Assembly: GCA_934698975.1 (NCBI GenBank) | Contig: CAKUVR010000009.1 | Location: forward strand, 26,434 to 90,433 | Direction: 5' to 3' | Length of the DNA stretch: 64,000 nt | Origin: Cryptobacteroides sp934698975 | GTDB lineage: Bacteria > Bacteroidota > Bacteroidia > Bacteroidales > UBA932 | Part shown: piece after piece, positions 44,877-53,683 of the stretch | Numbering within the stretch: the first letter of the stretch is position 1 | Layout of the letters: every line of letters starts with the position of its first letter | Notes under the pieces: model-generated | Databases searched by the model: none | Told to the model about the DNA's origin: nothing | What the model saw: only the letters and a program-made list of their open reading frames with translations | Translations under genes and position numbers: made by a program

Positions 44877-47423
44877 TTAATTGATTTTACAGTTGTTCTT
44901 CGTGGCTTCGTCAATGGTGAACGCGCTGATGTTCGCATTGCCGTATTTTCCGATAGCCGGCTCTTTGGTAAGGTTGCTTCCGGTGACGCTGAAGCTTGCC
45001 TTGCAGTTTGTTACTGAATATCTGGCCTTTGCGTTTTTTGCGTGAACGGCGATGCCGGCCACGACGGCTCCGGACTTGTTCTCTCCCGTCAGTTCAAAAT
45101 TGCCGTAGTTCTCACATCCGTCTATTGTCCAATCGTGCTTGTCATCAGACCAGTCGATGCTGCCTATGATTCCGGCCGCGTCTCTTTCGATGGCTCCCTT
45201 TATGGTTCCCCGGTTGATGCAATTGTAGAAATCTCCACCGTTGCAGACAGCGGCGATGCCGCCCATAGTCAAGACCTGCTCGGTGCTTTCGACCGTACCA
45301 TAGTTCACACAGCCTTTGAATATCGCTTTCTCACCTGTGTTCTTCTCGCTTCGTCCCACGATTCCTCCCATCATAGAACTTGCTCCTTTGATGTTTCCGT
45401 GATTCTCGCAGTTCTCAAGGTTGTGGCGGAAGACATTCTCACCGTGTTTGCTTGTGGAGATTGTACCAGGCCCTCCGACGATTCCACCATAACGACGGTT
45501 GACGGTGCCGCCGCTTGCGTTCTTCGCACATTCGTAAACAGTGATGTTCCCGTAGTTCTTGCAGCGGACCAGTGTACCATAGCCGGAACCGATGATTCCT
45601 CCGCAGCTCTGCACCGATCCAAAGCCGTTTTCAAGATCGATGTTGAAATTGCCCTTGTTCTCGCAGTCAGTGATGATCGGCTGGCTTGTCCGTGATGATC
45701 CAAGGATGCCACCGATGTAGGCGTCAGAGTGCATGCCGGCCTTCTGATGTATGCTGAAATCGGCGGTGTTCTTACATCCTGTGATCACGGACTGAAGCAT
45801 TTTGCCGTCATAGTTGTCTGCGTAGCCAACGATGCCTCCGATGTTCTGGACTCCTCCGTCAATTGTTATCTTGCCGGAGAATGTGCAGTTCTTGTACTCG
45901 CATCTTCCAAATTGGTCGATGGAAGTGATGCCACCGATCTGGCCTTGTTTGATGAGGTCGTTGTTGGCCAGGCTCTCAAGGTCATCCCTTGTGCTTGACA
46001 ACTCGACGGAACTGTTGACATTCAACATCTTGCCTCCCTTGTTGTAGACAACTACCGGTGCGATGGCCATTCCTTGGCTCTTTCCGGTCGTGGTGTAGGA
46101 GATTTTTATTGTTCCGGCGAAGTTGATGTCTTTGAGAAGAGTCTTGTCATCCACGGTGATTCCGGCTTTCACACCGTCCGAATAGAGCGCTCCGAATGTG
46201 TAGAAGAATCCAAAGCGGCAGTAGTCAGGATTGATGTCGAACGTTACGGTGTGTCCGCCGCCGTTGAAGGTATAGTTGTAGAATTTGCTGACAACAGCCT
46301 TGCGCTGGTCCGCGAGAGACTTCTCTGCTGCCGATCCGTCAACATGGATGAGGTCGGCGTCAGTGATGGTGAGGTCAGTGTTCAGTTTCACCTCACCGTC
46401 CACGAGATAGGCTTCAATGTCGGAATTCTTTTCCCCGACAGCATCGTCAATGGCTGTCCTGAGAGCGTGGAGATCCTCCACACAATTGATTCCGAAGAAT
46501 TTGCAACAGATTGTGTTGGCCTCGCCGGCAAGTCCTACAGGTGACTCGTGGTTCACGGTGACCTCGGCTCTTGACGCTCCTGAGGCAGGAGCCGTCACGA
46601 CAATCTTCCCGGCTTTAACATCGGCCTCGAAATTCCATCCCTCAGGGACATTCTCGAAGCTGACATTTGACACGTAACTCCCCTCGAACGGAATCTCTGT
46701 GGAAGAGCCGGCGTTGACACCATAGGTCGTCTTGGCGAAAGTCATGACAGGAATATCTCTGGAAATCTTAACATTAAGGGTCACAGCCTCACCTTCCGTC
46801 CCGAATGCGGACACAGGAGCAAGGACAAGCTCGCCCTCCTCGTTCATGCCTTCTTCGGCAGGAGCCGTGATGGTAATCATCTTGGAATCCAAGTCCGCCG
46901 TGGCTGTCCAACCATCAGTGATCCCGCACTTTATGGAGACAACGTTCTTGGATGCCGAGAAAGGTATGGTCTGGGTTCCACCCTGTCTGAAGAGCAGTGT
47001 CTCCTCTAGGTTGATGTCAGTGAGCTCGAATGACATCGCGGCCTCGGTCGCCTTGACACCGAAACTGTGCTCAAAGAGTTTTCCATCGGCGTCATATACC
47101 TTGAATATGATCGCTCCCTCCCTCTCGGCTTCTGAGTCACTTGAAGACGGGGCTTTGAGATTGACGATTTTCTCGCTTTTGATGACGGCGCAGTCCCACC
47201 CGGCTGGTTTTTCAGTCTCGATACTGGCGACTCCTGACATGGTGAGGTCGAAAGTTGTGCTTTCATCGAAATTGAGTTCAATGACAGTCTTGTTGTCGAG
47301 AATCGTGTTACCGTTTTTGAGCACATTGAATTCTAAAGGAATTGGCTTGGTGTCTTCCTTTGTGCAGGAGAGCATGGCGAAAGCCACCGTTGTGACGCAA
47401 AGGATGGAAAGCAATCGTTTCAT
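44877..47423 (-). CDS. GLUG-type repeat surface lipoprotein, first gene of the utilization locus
   Basis: An 848-residue lipoprotein (signal MKRLLSILCVTTVAFAML, lipobox MLSC at Cys20). Residues about 25-310 form three BACON-like or Ig-like beta modules, each ending in an ITVTAPA-type strand (for example MITITAPAEEG and KIVVTAPASGA). From about 320 to 830 there are GLUG-type repeats (GGIVGYADNYDG, CENKGNF, CENHGNI, CVNYGTV) like those in the two genes at the left edge of the window. It is probably a surface glycan-binding protein occupying the place of SusE/SusF, though here it comes before SusC rather than after SusD. Confidence 0.85.
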   Translation of the reverse strand: MKRLLSILCVTTVAFAMLSCTKEDTKPIPLEFNVLKNGNTILDNKTVIELNFDESTTFDLTMSGVASIETEKPAGWDCAVIKSEKIVNLKAPSSSDSEAEREGAIIFKVYDADGKLFEHSFGVKATEAAMSFELTDINLEETLLFRQGGTQTIPFSASKNVVSIKCGITDGWTATADLDSKMITITAPAEEGMNEEGELVLAPVSAFGTEGEAVTLNVKISRDIPVMTFAKTTYGVNAGSSTEIPFEGSYVSNVSFENVPEGWNFEADVKAGKIVVTAPASGASRAEVTVNHESPVGLAGEANTICCKFFGINCVEDLHALRTAIDDAVGEKNSDIEAYLVDGEVKLNTDLTITDADLIHVDGSAAEKSLADQRKAVVSKFYNYTFNGGGHTVTFDINPDYCRFGFFYTFGALYSDGVKAGITVDDKTLLKDINFAGTIKISYTTTGKSQGMAIAPVVVYNKGGKMLNVNSSVELSSTRDDLESLANNDLIKQGQIGGITSIDQFGRCEYKNCTFSGKITIDGGVQNIGGIVGYADNYDGKMLQSVITGCKNTADFSIHQKAGMHSDAYIGGILGSSRTSQPIITDCENKGNFNIDLENGFGSVQSCGGIIGSGYGTLVRCKNYGNITVYECAKNASGGTVNRRYGGIVGGPGTISTSKHGENVFRHNLENCENHGNIKGASSMMGGIVGRSEKNTGEKAIFKGCVNYGTVESTEQVLTMGGIAAVCNGGDFYNCINRGTIKGAIERDAAGIIGSIDWSDDKHDWTIDGCENYGNFELTGENKSGAVVAGIAVHAKNAKARYSVTNCKASFSVTGSNLTKEPAIGKYGNANISAFTIDEATKNNCKIN

Positions 47424-47477
47424 GATTTTGATTTTTGAATATTAGTGTATCAGTTTTCGTGCGATAAAGTCAGATTG

Positions 47478-47485
47478 CAAAGTTA
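47478..47485 (-). promoter_or_regulatory. -7 element TAACTTTG of the utilization locus
   Basis: The minus-strand octamer fits TAnnTTTG and lies 55 bases before the first ATG of the locus. No TTTG box at 19 bp, consistent with activator dependence. Confidence 0.55.
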
Positions 47486-47542
47486 CGGCATTTATACACC
47501 GTTTTAATTGACGGCATCGGCGATTTTAGATGTGTTTTTATT

Positions 47543-47569
47543 CTAATAGACTATGGAATAATCTATTAG
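47543..47569. promoter_or_regulatory. 27-bp palindrome, candidate operator of the utilization locus
   Basis: CTAATAGA and TCTATTAG (47543-47550 and 47562-47569) flank TAT and ATA around GGA, an almost perfect dyad centred about 75 bases upstream of the -7 element. The flanking TTAGACTA repeats part of it. It is well placed to bind the regulator encoded next door. Confidence 0.5.
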
Positions 47570-47592
47570 ACTAAAATTTATAGTGTCGTTTT

Positions 47593-49092
47593 TTAGATGA
47601 TTTGACGTACTTTTCCCTCAAATTCCTCTTTTTCGCAGATTGCGGAGCGCCTTATCGCCGACCTTCTTGTGTAGATTGATGTGGCCGGGACATTGAGAAA
47701 CGCGGCTATCTGTCTTGACTCATGGAAGCCAAGACGGATGGTGGCGAGGATGCGGAGATCCGTACAGAAAGGAATCCCTTCGCGGAAACGTGCCTCCTCC
47801 TTTAGAAGAAGATTGACTTTGGAGACAAAGTCCGGATATATTTTCTGAAAAGTAGTGTCGAACTTCTCGTAGAATTCCTTGTAGACATTGCGCTGCTCCG
47901 GCGCCCGAAGCATTGCCTTGACCGCATCCATACCTTCTTCTTTCATAGCCTGGCGCAGATCATGTCTGTAGGATTCCAACTTTCCAAGGTATTCAACAGC
48001 CAGCGCCATGTATCTGAACAGATAGGCTTCCTTGATGTTGCCTTCGTCGGTCAGCCGAATATTCATCTCGCTGATTATTCCGTTTATTCTGTGCAACTCG
48101 CGCTTCTGACGGAACACTCCTACATACATCAGCCAGATCACGACCAGAAACATGATCAGCAGAACGATGCAGACAATCATGACATTGGAACTGTGTCTCA
48201 TGGCGTTTGCTATGGAAATCTGTCCTTCGGCATAATTGAACACATTCTTGTTCCACTGTCCGCCGATGGCGTCTTTCATCGCGATGTTGAGGTAGGAGGA
48301 CGCACGCCGGTAGCGATTGGTCTGTATTAGCATCATGGACAGTTCCGGCAAGGAAGCATATTCCTTGCAAGGTGCCTTGATGTCGTTGATGGCTGCCTCT
48401 GTCATCCAATAGATGGCGTTGTCCTCGTCATTGATTTTTTGGTATGCGCGTGACAGGTTGAATGATGCCATCGCTTTCATGTGGTATGTGCCGGCGTTGT
48501 CGTACACGATGCGGAATTGCTCCAAGGTTCCTTCGATGTCTTTGGCACGGATGCAAAGCAATCCCCGCATCCTTGCTTTCATCATCTGGCTGACGTTCGG
48601 ATTGGAGATTGATTCATGAATATACTTGACAGCCAATGAGTCGTAGACTCTGTCAAATGCCCGCTGTAGGTGGAAATAATAATCCGACAGGAAGCCGGGA
48701 GAGACCTTCGAGGCATCAATCTCTTCCGCAAGCGAGGCCATCTCCTTTATTTTCCCCGACAAACGCAGACAGTTCAGCATGCATGCGACATGCCTTGCGG
48801 CTAGATCCTCGTTAGAGGCGTATCGTTCCAGCTCATTGCAATAGTAGAGGGTCGAGTCCAGATTTATGTGTATGAACGAGGAAAACAGATCATAGCACAA
48901 ATTCCACTTCAAGGAATCCGGCAGGCTCTCTGTGATTTCGTGTTCCAAGGAATCCGCCCTGTGCCGGAACGACTCCATGTAGATGTCCGCGCGTTTAAGA
49001 TCCCGGTCAAGCTCGGCAAATTTCTGATTGACGCTTCTGTTGCATGAAGCGGAAAGCAGAACTGCGGCAATCAGAAACAGCGTATTTTTCAT
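47593..49092 (-). CDS. Membrane TPR regulator of the DUF6377 type
   Basis: A 499-residue protein: lipobox-like signal (LLSASCNRS), periplasmic TPR-like helices (residues about 40-300), one transmembrane helix (NVMIVCIVLLIMFLVVIWLMYV, about 306-327), a cytoplasmic coiled stretch and a C-terminal HTH-like segment (ILATIRLGFHESRQIAAFLNVPATSIYTRRS). This matches the DUF6377 family of transmembrane transcription regulators that control sugar utilization loci in Bacteroidales. It is upstream of the locus in the same orientation, 170 bases from it, and probably activates it on sensing the substrate in the periplasm. Confidence 0.85.
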   Translation of the reverse strand: MKNTLFLIAAVLLSASCNRSVNQKFAELDRDLKRADIYMESFRHRADSLEHEITESLPDSLKWNLCYDLFSSFIHINLDSTLYYCNELERYASNEDLAARHVACMLNCLRLSGKIKEMASLAEEIDASKVSPGFLSDYYFHLQRAFDRVYDSLAVKYIHESISNPNVSQMMKARMRGLLCIRAKDIEGTLEQFRIVYDNAGTYHMKAMASFNLSRAYQKINDEDNAIYWMTEAAINDIKAPCKEYASLPELSMMLIQTNRYRRASSYLNIAMKDAIGGQWNKNVFNYAEGQISIANAMRHSSNVMIVCIVLLIMFLVVIWLMYVGVFRQKRELHRINGIISEMNIRLTDEGNIKEAYLFRYMALAVEYLGKLESYRHDLRQAMKEEGMDAVKAMLRAPEQRNVYKEFYEKFDTTFQKIYPDFVSKVNLLLKEEARFREGIPFCTDLRILATIRLGFHESRQIAAFLNVPATSIYTRRSAIRRSAICEKEEFEGKVRQII

Positions 49093-49146
49093 CTAATGCG
49101 TGCGGGGTTTAAGTAACCGAAAAGATTCTGAGCCTCCCTTTTGAGA

Positions 49147-50250
49147 TCAGACGTTGAAGAGGAAGTGCATGATGTCTCCGTCCTGAACGACATATTCCTT
49201 TCCCTCTGTGGCGAGTTTGCCCGCCGCCCTGACGGCACTTTCGCTTCCGAGTGTGACGAAGTCATCGTATTTGATTACCTCGGCTCTGATGAAGCCTTTT
49301 TCGAAGTCTGTGTGGATGACACCGGCGGCTTTTGGGGCCTTGTCGCCCTTGTGGATTGTCCAGGCGCGGCACTCGTCTGATCCGGCCGTGAAGAATGTCT
49401 GGAGTCCAAGCAGGTGGTAAGCTCCTTGGATCAGCCTGACAACCCCGGATTCCTTCAATCCCATCTCCTCCAGAAACATCTGACGGTCCTCGTAAGAGTC
49501 CATCTCCGCGATCTCTGACTCGGTCTTGGCTGAGATCACGAGAATTTCGGCGTTCTCCTCCTTGACGGCATCCCGGACGGCATCCACGTACTTGTTGCCG
49601 TTGACGGCAGATGCGTCATCCACGTTGCAGACGTACATTACCGGCTTATTGGTCAGCAGGAACAGATCCTTGGCCATGGCGGCCTCCTCCTCGTTCAGTA
49701 ACTCTACGGACCTGCAAGACTTGCCCTGCTCAAGGGCTTCCTTGTAGCGTAGCAGAAGGGCGACAAGTTTCTTCGCGTCCTTGTCTCCGCCTGTCGTGGC
49801 CTGTTTCTGGCTTTTGGCAAGGCGAGACTCTACCGTCTCAAGATCCTTGATCTGGAGCTCTGTGTCCACAACTTCCTTGTCTCTCACCGGATCCACACAA
49901 CCGTCCACGTGGACCACGTTGCCGTCATCGAAGCACCTGAGTACATGAAGTATGGCGTCAGTCTCACGGATATTGGCAAGGAACTGGTTTCCAAGACCTT
50001 CTCCCTTGCTTGCCCCTTTCACGAGCCCGGCGATGTCCACGATATCAACCGTGGCGGGCACCACGCTCTTAGGCTTGCACATGTCCGCGAGCACCTCCAG
50101 CCTCTTGTCCGGAACGTTTGTCGATCCGAGATTAGGCTCTATCGTACAGAAAGGAAAATTGGCGCTCTGGGCCTTGCCTGAGCTCACACAGTTGAACAAA
50201 GTGGACTTGCCCACATTCGGAAGTCCGACTATTCCGCATTTTAATGACAT
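49147..50250 (-). CDS. ychF: Redox-regulated ATPase YchF
   Basis: A 367-residue Obg-related P-loop ATPase found in nearly all bacteria, ribosome-associated and involved in stress responses. Motifs: GIVGLPNVGKSTLFN (G1), DIAGLVKGASKGEGLGN (G3, switch II) and NVDD at the G4 position, in line with its ATP preference. A helical insert and the C-terminal TGS domain (TFFTAGSDECRAWTI to GDIMHFLFNV) complete it. The start is ATG 50250 (MSLKCGIVG), matching the usual length of about 365; the frame runs 62 codons further upstream into low-complexity Lys-rich sequence that is not part of the gene. A TATCTTTG element is 27 bases upstream. Confidence 0.96.
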   Translation of the reverse strand: MSLKCGIVGLPNVGKSTLFNCVSSGKAQSANFPFCTIEPNLGSTNVPDKRLEVLADMCKPKSVVPATVDIVDIAGLVKGASKGEGLGNQFLANIRETDAILHVLRCFDDGNVVHVDGCVDPVRDKEVVDTELQIKDLETVESRLAKSQKQATTGGDKDAKKLVALLLRYKEALEQGKSCRSVELLNEEEAAMAKDLFLLTNKPVMYVCNVDDASAVNGNKYVDAVRDAVKEENAEILVISAKTESEIAEMDSYEDRQMFLEEMGLKESGVVRLIQGAYHLLGLQTFFTAGSDECRAWTIHKGDKAPKAAGVIHTDFEKGFIRAEVIKYDDFVTLGSESAVRAAGKLATEGKEYVVQDGDIMHFLFNV

Positions 50251-50277
50251 ATCTTGTTGAATTCTATATTTTCTTGG

Positions 50278-50285
50278 CAAAGATA
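50278..50285 (-). promoter_or_regulatory. -7 element TATCTTTG for ychF
   Basis: Fits TAnnTTTG on the minus strand, 27 bases before the ychF ATG, supporting the shorter start. Confidence 0.55.
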
Positions 50286-50416
50286 CAAATAATGGAATTG
50301 TTTTGTCTTGTTTGGAAGATGTTTGGGGGTAAAGAAGGTGGTTTTTCTGTTTCTTACGAAAGATTTTCTGTTTCTTTTCTTTTTTTACGTTTTTGTGCCG
50401 CATATTTGCCGGTGGA

Positions 50417-51445
50417 ATGAAAAGGATGCTCATCATACTGTCTGTTTTTCTTCTCTTTCCGGCCGCCTTCGTAATATCTCAGGTTCACATAAGTATAAGT
50501 ATTCCAGAGGCGGCCGGAGGAGAAGATCAGACAGTTGTCATGTTCTGGAATCTGGAGAACCTCTTCGACTGGCGCAGGGACAGTCTCAACGGCAGCGATT
50601 CGGAGGCGGAGTTCACCTCTTTCGGGAAAAGGCGTTGGACCAAACGTCGGTTCATGGCGAAATGCAACGCGATAGCAAAGTCAATATTCTGGATAAAGGA
50701 TAGCGAGGGTGCGTTTCCTGACGTTATGGGAGTCGCCGAGGTGGAGAACCGTTTTGTCCTCGAGAGGCTTTTGGAAGACACACCTCTCTACAAGACAGAC
50801 TATCAGATTGTGCATTTTGACTCTCCAGATCAGCGTGGGATTGATGTGGCTCTTCTTTATCGTGAATCCAGACTGAAGTTGCTTCAGGCCAAGCCGCTCA
50901 GAGTAAGTGGCAGAGCAGATCCGCCGATGCGGACCAGAGATATTCTTTTGACAAAATTCCGTAAGCCGGACGGGGACAGTGTGGCCTTTCTGGTGAACCA
51001 TCATCCATCCAAGTACGGGGGCAAGACGGATGACAGAAGGAAGGTGGCGCTGAGGAGGTTGCGTGATGCCACGGACTCGCTTCAAAGGTCAGGGTTAAGG
51101 AATATACTCGCGATGGGTGATTTCAACGACACTCCTGAGAATCCGGCTTTCGGAATATTGACTGACGGACAGCCCTATCCTTTGACAAACCTGGCGGCCT
51201 CTTTGGCCGGAAAAGGGGAGGGAACTATCAGATATTCAGGGAAATGGGAGATGATTGACATGTTCTTCGCTTCGGAAAGCCTTGTGATGGGCGGGCATAT
51301 TCATGAAATGAAGGTTTTAAGATTGCCGTTTCTTATGACGAGGGACAATGCCCATTCGGGGGAAAAACCGCTTCGCACTTACACTGGGCCGCGTTACCTA
51401 GGCGGAGTGAGCGATCATTGTCCGATTGTTGTGAGGATTCTGTAG
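50417..51445 (+). CDS. Exported endonuclease/exonuclease/phosphatase family protein
   Basis: A 342-residue protein with a signal peptide (MKRMLIILSVFLLFPAAFVIS) from the ATG at 50417. EEP motifs: MFWNLENLFD, GVAEVEN (metal-binding Glu), FLVNHHPSKYGG, MGDFNDTPENPAF and the C-terminal GGVSDHCPIVV with catalytic His. It is a different subfamily from the protein at 5156 (little alike outside the motifs). The substrate is unknown; many Bacteroidales carry such exported hydrolases. It is divergent from ychF, with galK 89 bases downstream on the same strand. Confidence 0.85.
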   Translation: MKRMLIILSVFLLFPAAFVISQVHISISIPEAAGGEDQTVVMFWNLENLFDWRRDSLNGSDSEAEFTSFGKRRWTKRRFMAKCNAIAKSIFWIKDSEGAFPDVMGVAEVENRFVLERLLEDTPLYKTDYQIVHFDSPDQRGIDVALLYRESRLKLLQAKPLRVSGRADPPMRTRDILLTKFRKPDGDSVAFLVNHHPSKYGGKTDDRRKVALRRLRDATDSLQRSGLRNILAMGDFNDTPENPAFGILTDGQPYPLTNLAASLAGKGEGTIRYSGKWEMIDMFFASESLVMGGHIHEMKVLRLPFLMTRDNAHSGEKPLRTYTGPRYLGGVSDHCPIVVRIL

Positions 51446-51463
51446 ATAATCAATAAAAATTGT

Positions 51464-51471
51464 TAAATTTG
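51464..51471 (+). promoter_or_regulatory. -7 element TAAATTTG for galK
   Basis: Fits TAnnTTTG, 63 bases before the galK ATG, in the 89-bp gap. Confidence 0.45.
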
Positions 51472-51534
51472 CCTTATTGGAAGTGTACCTTTCGGGGTGC
51501 TTTCTTTGACGGACAAAACTAAAAATCACATAAT

Positions 51535-52686
51535 ATGGAAATGAAATCCAGAATCAGAGAGAAATTCAAGACTCTCTTCGGAGTGGAAGGCGAGATTTTC
51601 GCTTCCGCAGGACGTATCAACCTCATCGGTGAGCACACTGACTACAACGGAGGCTATGTTTTCCCGGGAGCCATTGACTGCGGAATCATGGCTGAGATCA
51701 AGTTGAACGGAACCAGAAAGATCAAGGCTTTCTCGCTTGACTATGATGAATATGTCGAGTTCGGTCTCGAAGAGGATGATAAGCCAAAGCAGCAGTGGGC
51801 CAGTTACATCTTCGGTGTGTGCAGGGAGACCATCAAGCGTGGTGGAAAGGTTGAGGGCTTTGACACCGTCTTCGCCGGAGACGTTCCTCTGGGAGCCGGA
51901 CTTTCATCATCAGCCGCTCTTGAGAGCACTTTCGCATACGGCATCAATTATCTGTTCGACAACAAGATCGACAAGTTCGAGCTTGCCAAGATCGGTCAGT
52001 CAACCGAGCATAACTACTGTGGTGTTAAGTGCGGAATCATGGATCAGTTCGCCTCGATTTTCGGAAAGAAAGGCAGCCTTATCCGTCTTGATTGCAAGAC
52101 ATTGGTGTACAAGTACTTCCCGTTTGATCCGAAAGGGTACAGGCTTGTTCTTGTTGATTCCTGTGTGAAACATGAACTGGCATCTTCGGCGTATAACAAG
52201 AGGAGAGAGTCCTGCGAGAACGCCGCAAAGGCCATCAGAAAGAACCATCCTGATGTGGAGTTCCTCAGCGATGCCAAGAGAGTTTGGCTCGACGAGGTCC
52301 GCGAGGAGATTTCAGAGGAGGACTTCCTCAGGGCTGAATATGTCATCGGAGAGGTTCAGAGAGTCCTTGACGTTTGCGACGCCCTTGAGAGAGGTGACTA
52401 CGAGACCGTCGGCGAGATGATGTACCAGACTCACTTCGGCCTGAGCAAGCTCTACGAGGTCAGCTGCGAGGAACTTGATTTCCTGAACAAGCTTGCCCGC
52501 AAGTGCGAGGTGACCGGTTCACGAGTGATGGGCGGAGGCTTCGGCGGCTGCACCATCAACCTTGTCAAGGATGAGCTCTACGATGCGTTCATCGCCGCCG
52601 TGAAGGAGCAGTTCCCAGCCAAGTTCGGTCACGACCCGAAGTTCTACGACGTGGTGATCAGCGACGGCGCCAGAAGAGTTGAATAA
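51535..52686 (+). CDS. galK: Galactokinase
   Basis: A 383-residue GHMP kinase that phosphorylates alpha-D-galactose at C1 in the Leloir pathway. Motifs: the galactokinase signature GRINLIGEHTDYNGGYVFP, the phosphate loop VPLGAGLSSSAALE, and GSRVMGGGFGGCTINLV near the C-terminus. The catalytic Asp lies in GIMDQFAS. No mutarotase, transporter or galT is adjacent, unlike many Bacteroides where galK is grouped with them. A terminator follows. Confidence 0.96.
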   Translation: MEMKSRIREKFKTLFGVEGEIFASAGRINLIGEHTDYNGGYVFPGAIDCGIMAEIKLNGTRKIKAFSLDYDEYVEFGLEEDDKPKQQWASYIFGVCRETIKRGGKVEGFDTVFAGDVPLGAGLSSSAALESTFAYGINYLFDNKIDKFELAKIGQSTEHNYCGVKCGIMDQFASIFGKKGSLIRLDCKTLVYKYFPFDPKGYRLVLVDSCVKHELASSAYNKRRESCENAAKAIRKNHPDVEFLSDAKRVWLDEVREEISEEDFLRAEYVIGEVQRVLDVCDALERGDYETVGEMMYQTHFGLSKLYEVSCEELDFLNKLARKCEVTGSRVMGGGFGGCTINLVKDELYDAFIAAVKEQFPAKFGHDPKFYDVVISDGARRVE

Positions 52687-52706
52687 TATTTTTTACTTAA
52701 TACGAC

Positions 52707-52742
52707 AAAGGGTCGCACGGGATTGTTCCTCTGCGGCCCTTT
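52707..52742 (+). terminator. Terminator of galK
   Basis: AAAGGGTCGCA pairs with TGCGGCCCTTT (one G-U pair), 20 bases after the stop. It has a weak T-tract. Confidence 0.75.
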
Positions 52743-52793
52743 CAATTTATGAATATCTTGTATGATTTCAGGAAGTTTCTTTGTAAGTGTAAA

Positions 52794-53669
52794 TTAATTG
52801 CCTGTTTCCCAAGGATTTATGCTTGATGTAAAGGTCAGTATGCCAGCCTTGCTCACTGTCACATCGTAAGTGTACTGCATACCTGACCTCCAGACAAAAT
52901 CACTTTCCGGAAAGAATGTGTATTTCTTTGACCCGACTTTCAGTGTGATCAATGTCACTTTTTCCGGGACTGTCTGCGGAGGAAGGATGGCTTTGAAACT
53001 GTTGTTCCCATTACCATAGGCAATCACGGTCTGAACCGTTCCGAAGGATGTGAAAGTGTTCTCATTGATGTTGGCTTTGGCCTCAACCTGCACATTGTTG
53101 AACATCAACTGTTCCGAACCTCCCGGCTTTTCCTCATACTTGAGATTGACGATGATGTTGCTCAGTTTGTGGCTGAATACCAAATGAGGGGAGACTTCTG
53201 AGGTCGCCTCAGTGTCCGCGGTCATCAAATCACTCATGGTGTAGCTCGACGAATTTGACTGATCGGAATTTACGGCGAAGGTAAATTCATTCTTCAAATC
53301 AGTTGAATAAGGATAGACCGCCTTGTAGAACATCAACGGTTTGTCCGTGGGCTGCTCGATAACGGATGTGGCTCCAGAAAACAAGCCATTGGAATAGACA
53401 TACTTTACATTGTCCGCATAGTTGCTTGACATCAACTTGCCGGACACATTGCTCGTGGTCTTCTCCACAGCGAACACCCCGATGGCGTCCCCGGGCTCGA
53501 ATCCATTGTCGGTCGCGCGGCTCATCGGCTTGATGACTCCTTTGAAACTGATGCCTTCTTTCCGAGGTTGAGGCTCAGGATTCGGATTGTCCTTTTTCTC
53601 CGGGTTTGACTTGCCGCATGCCACAATCATCAGAGGGCAAAGCAGCGTCACCAGTAGCTTTTTATTCAT
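52794..53669 (-). CDS. Fimbrillin-family lipoprotein (short form)
   Basis: A 291-residue lipoprotein (MNKKLLVTLLCPLMIVACGKS, Cys18; ATG 53669 chosen over a TTG two codons up). The body resembles the Mfa-like/fimbrillin fold: SRATDNGFEPGDAIGVFAVEK near 50, KPLMFYKAVYPYS, HLVFSHKLSNIIVNLKYEEK, and FTSSINPWETGN at the C-terminus. Such proteins are subunits or anchors of surface fimbriae polymerised after protease processing. It lacks the about 200-residue C-terminal domain of its two upstream paralogues. It is the last of three tandem genes, 14 bases after the second. Confidence 0.85.
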   Translation of the reverse strand: MNKKLLVTLLCPLMIVACGKSNPEKKDNPNPEPQPRKEGISFKGVIKPMSRATDNGFEPGDAIGVFAVEKTTSNVSGKLMSSNYADNVKYVYSNGLFSGATSVIEQPTDKPLMFYKAVYPYSTDLKNEFTFAVNSDQSNSSSYTMSDLMTADTEATSEVSPHLVFSHKLSNIIVNLKYEEKPGGSEQLMFNNVQVEAKANINENTFTSFGTVQTVIAYGNGNNSFKAILPPQTVPEKVTLITLKVGSKKYTFFPESDFVWRSGMQYTYDVTVSKAGILTFTSSINPWETGN

Positions 53670-53683
53670 ATTCAAATATATTC

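Noticed and set aside
49901..49916. CCACGTGG-centred palindrome in ychF as a third parS site
   Set aside because: Only GTCCACGTGGAC is palindromic; the flanks differ from the TGTTC/GAACA arms at several positions.
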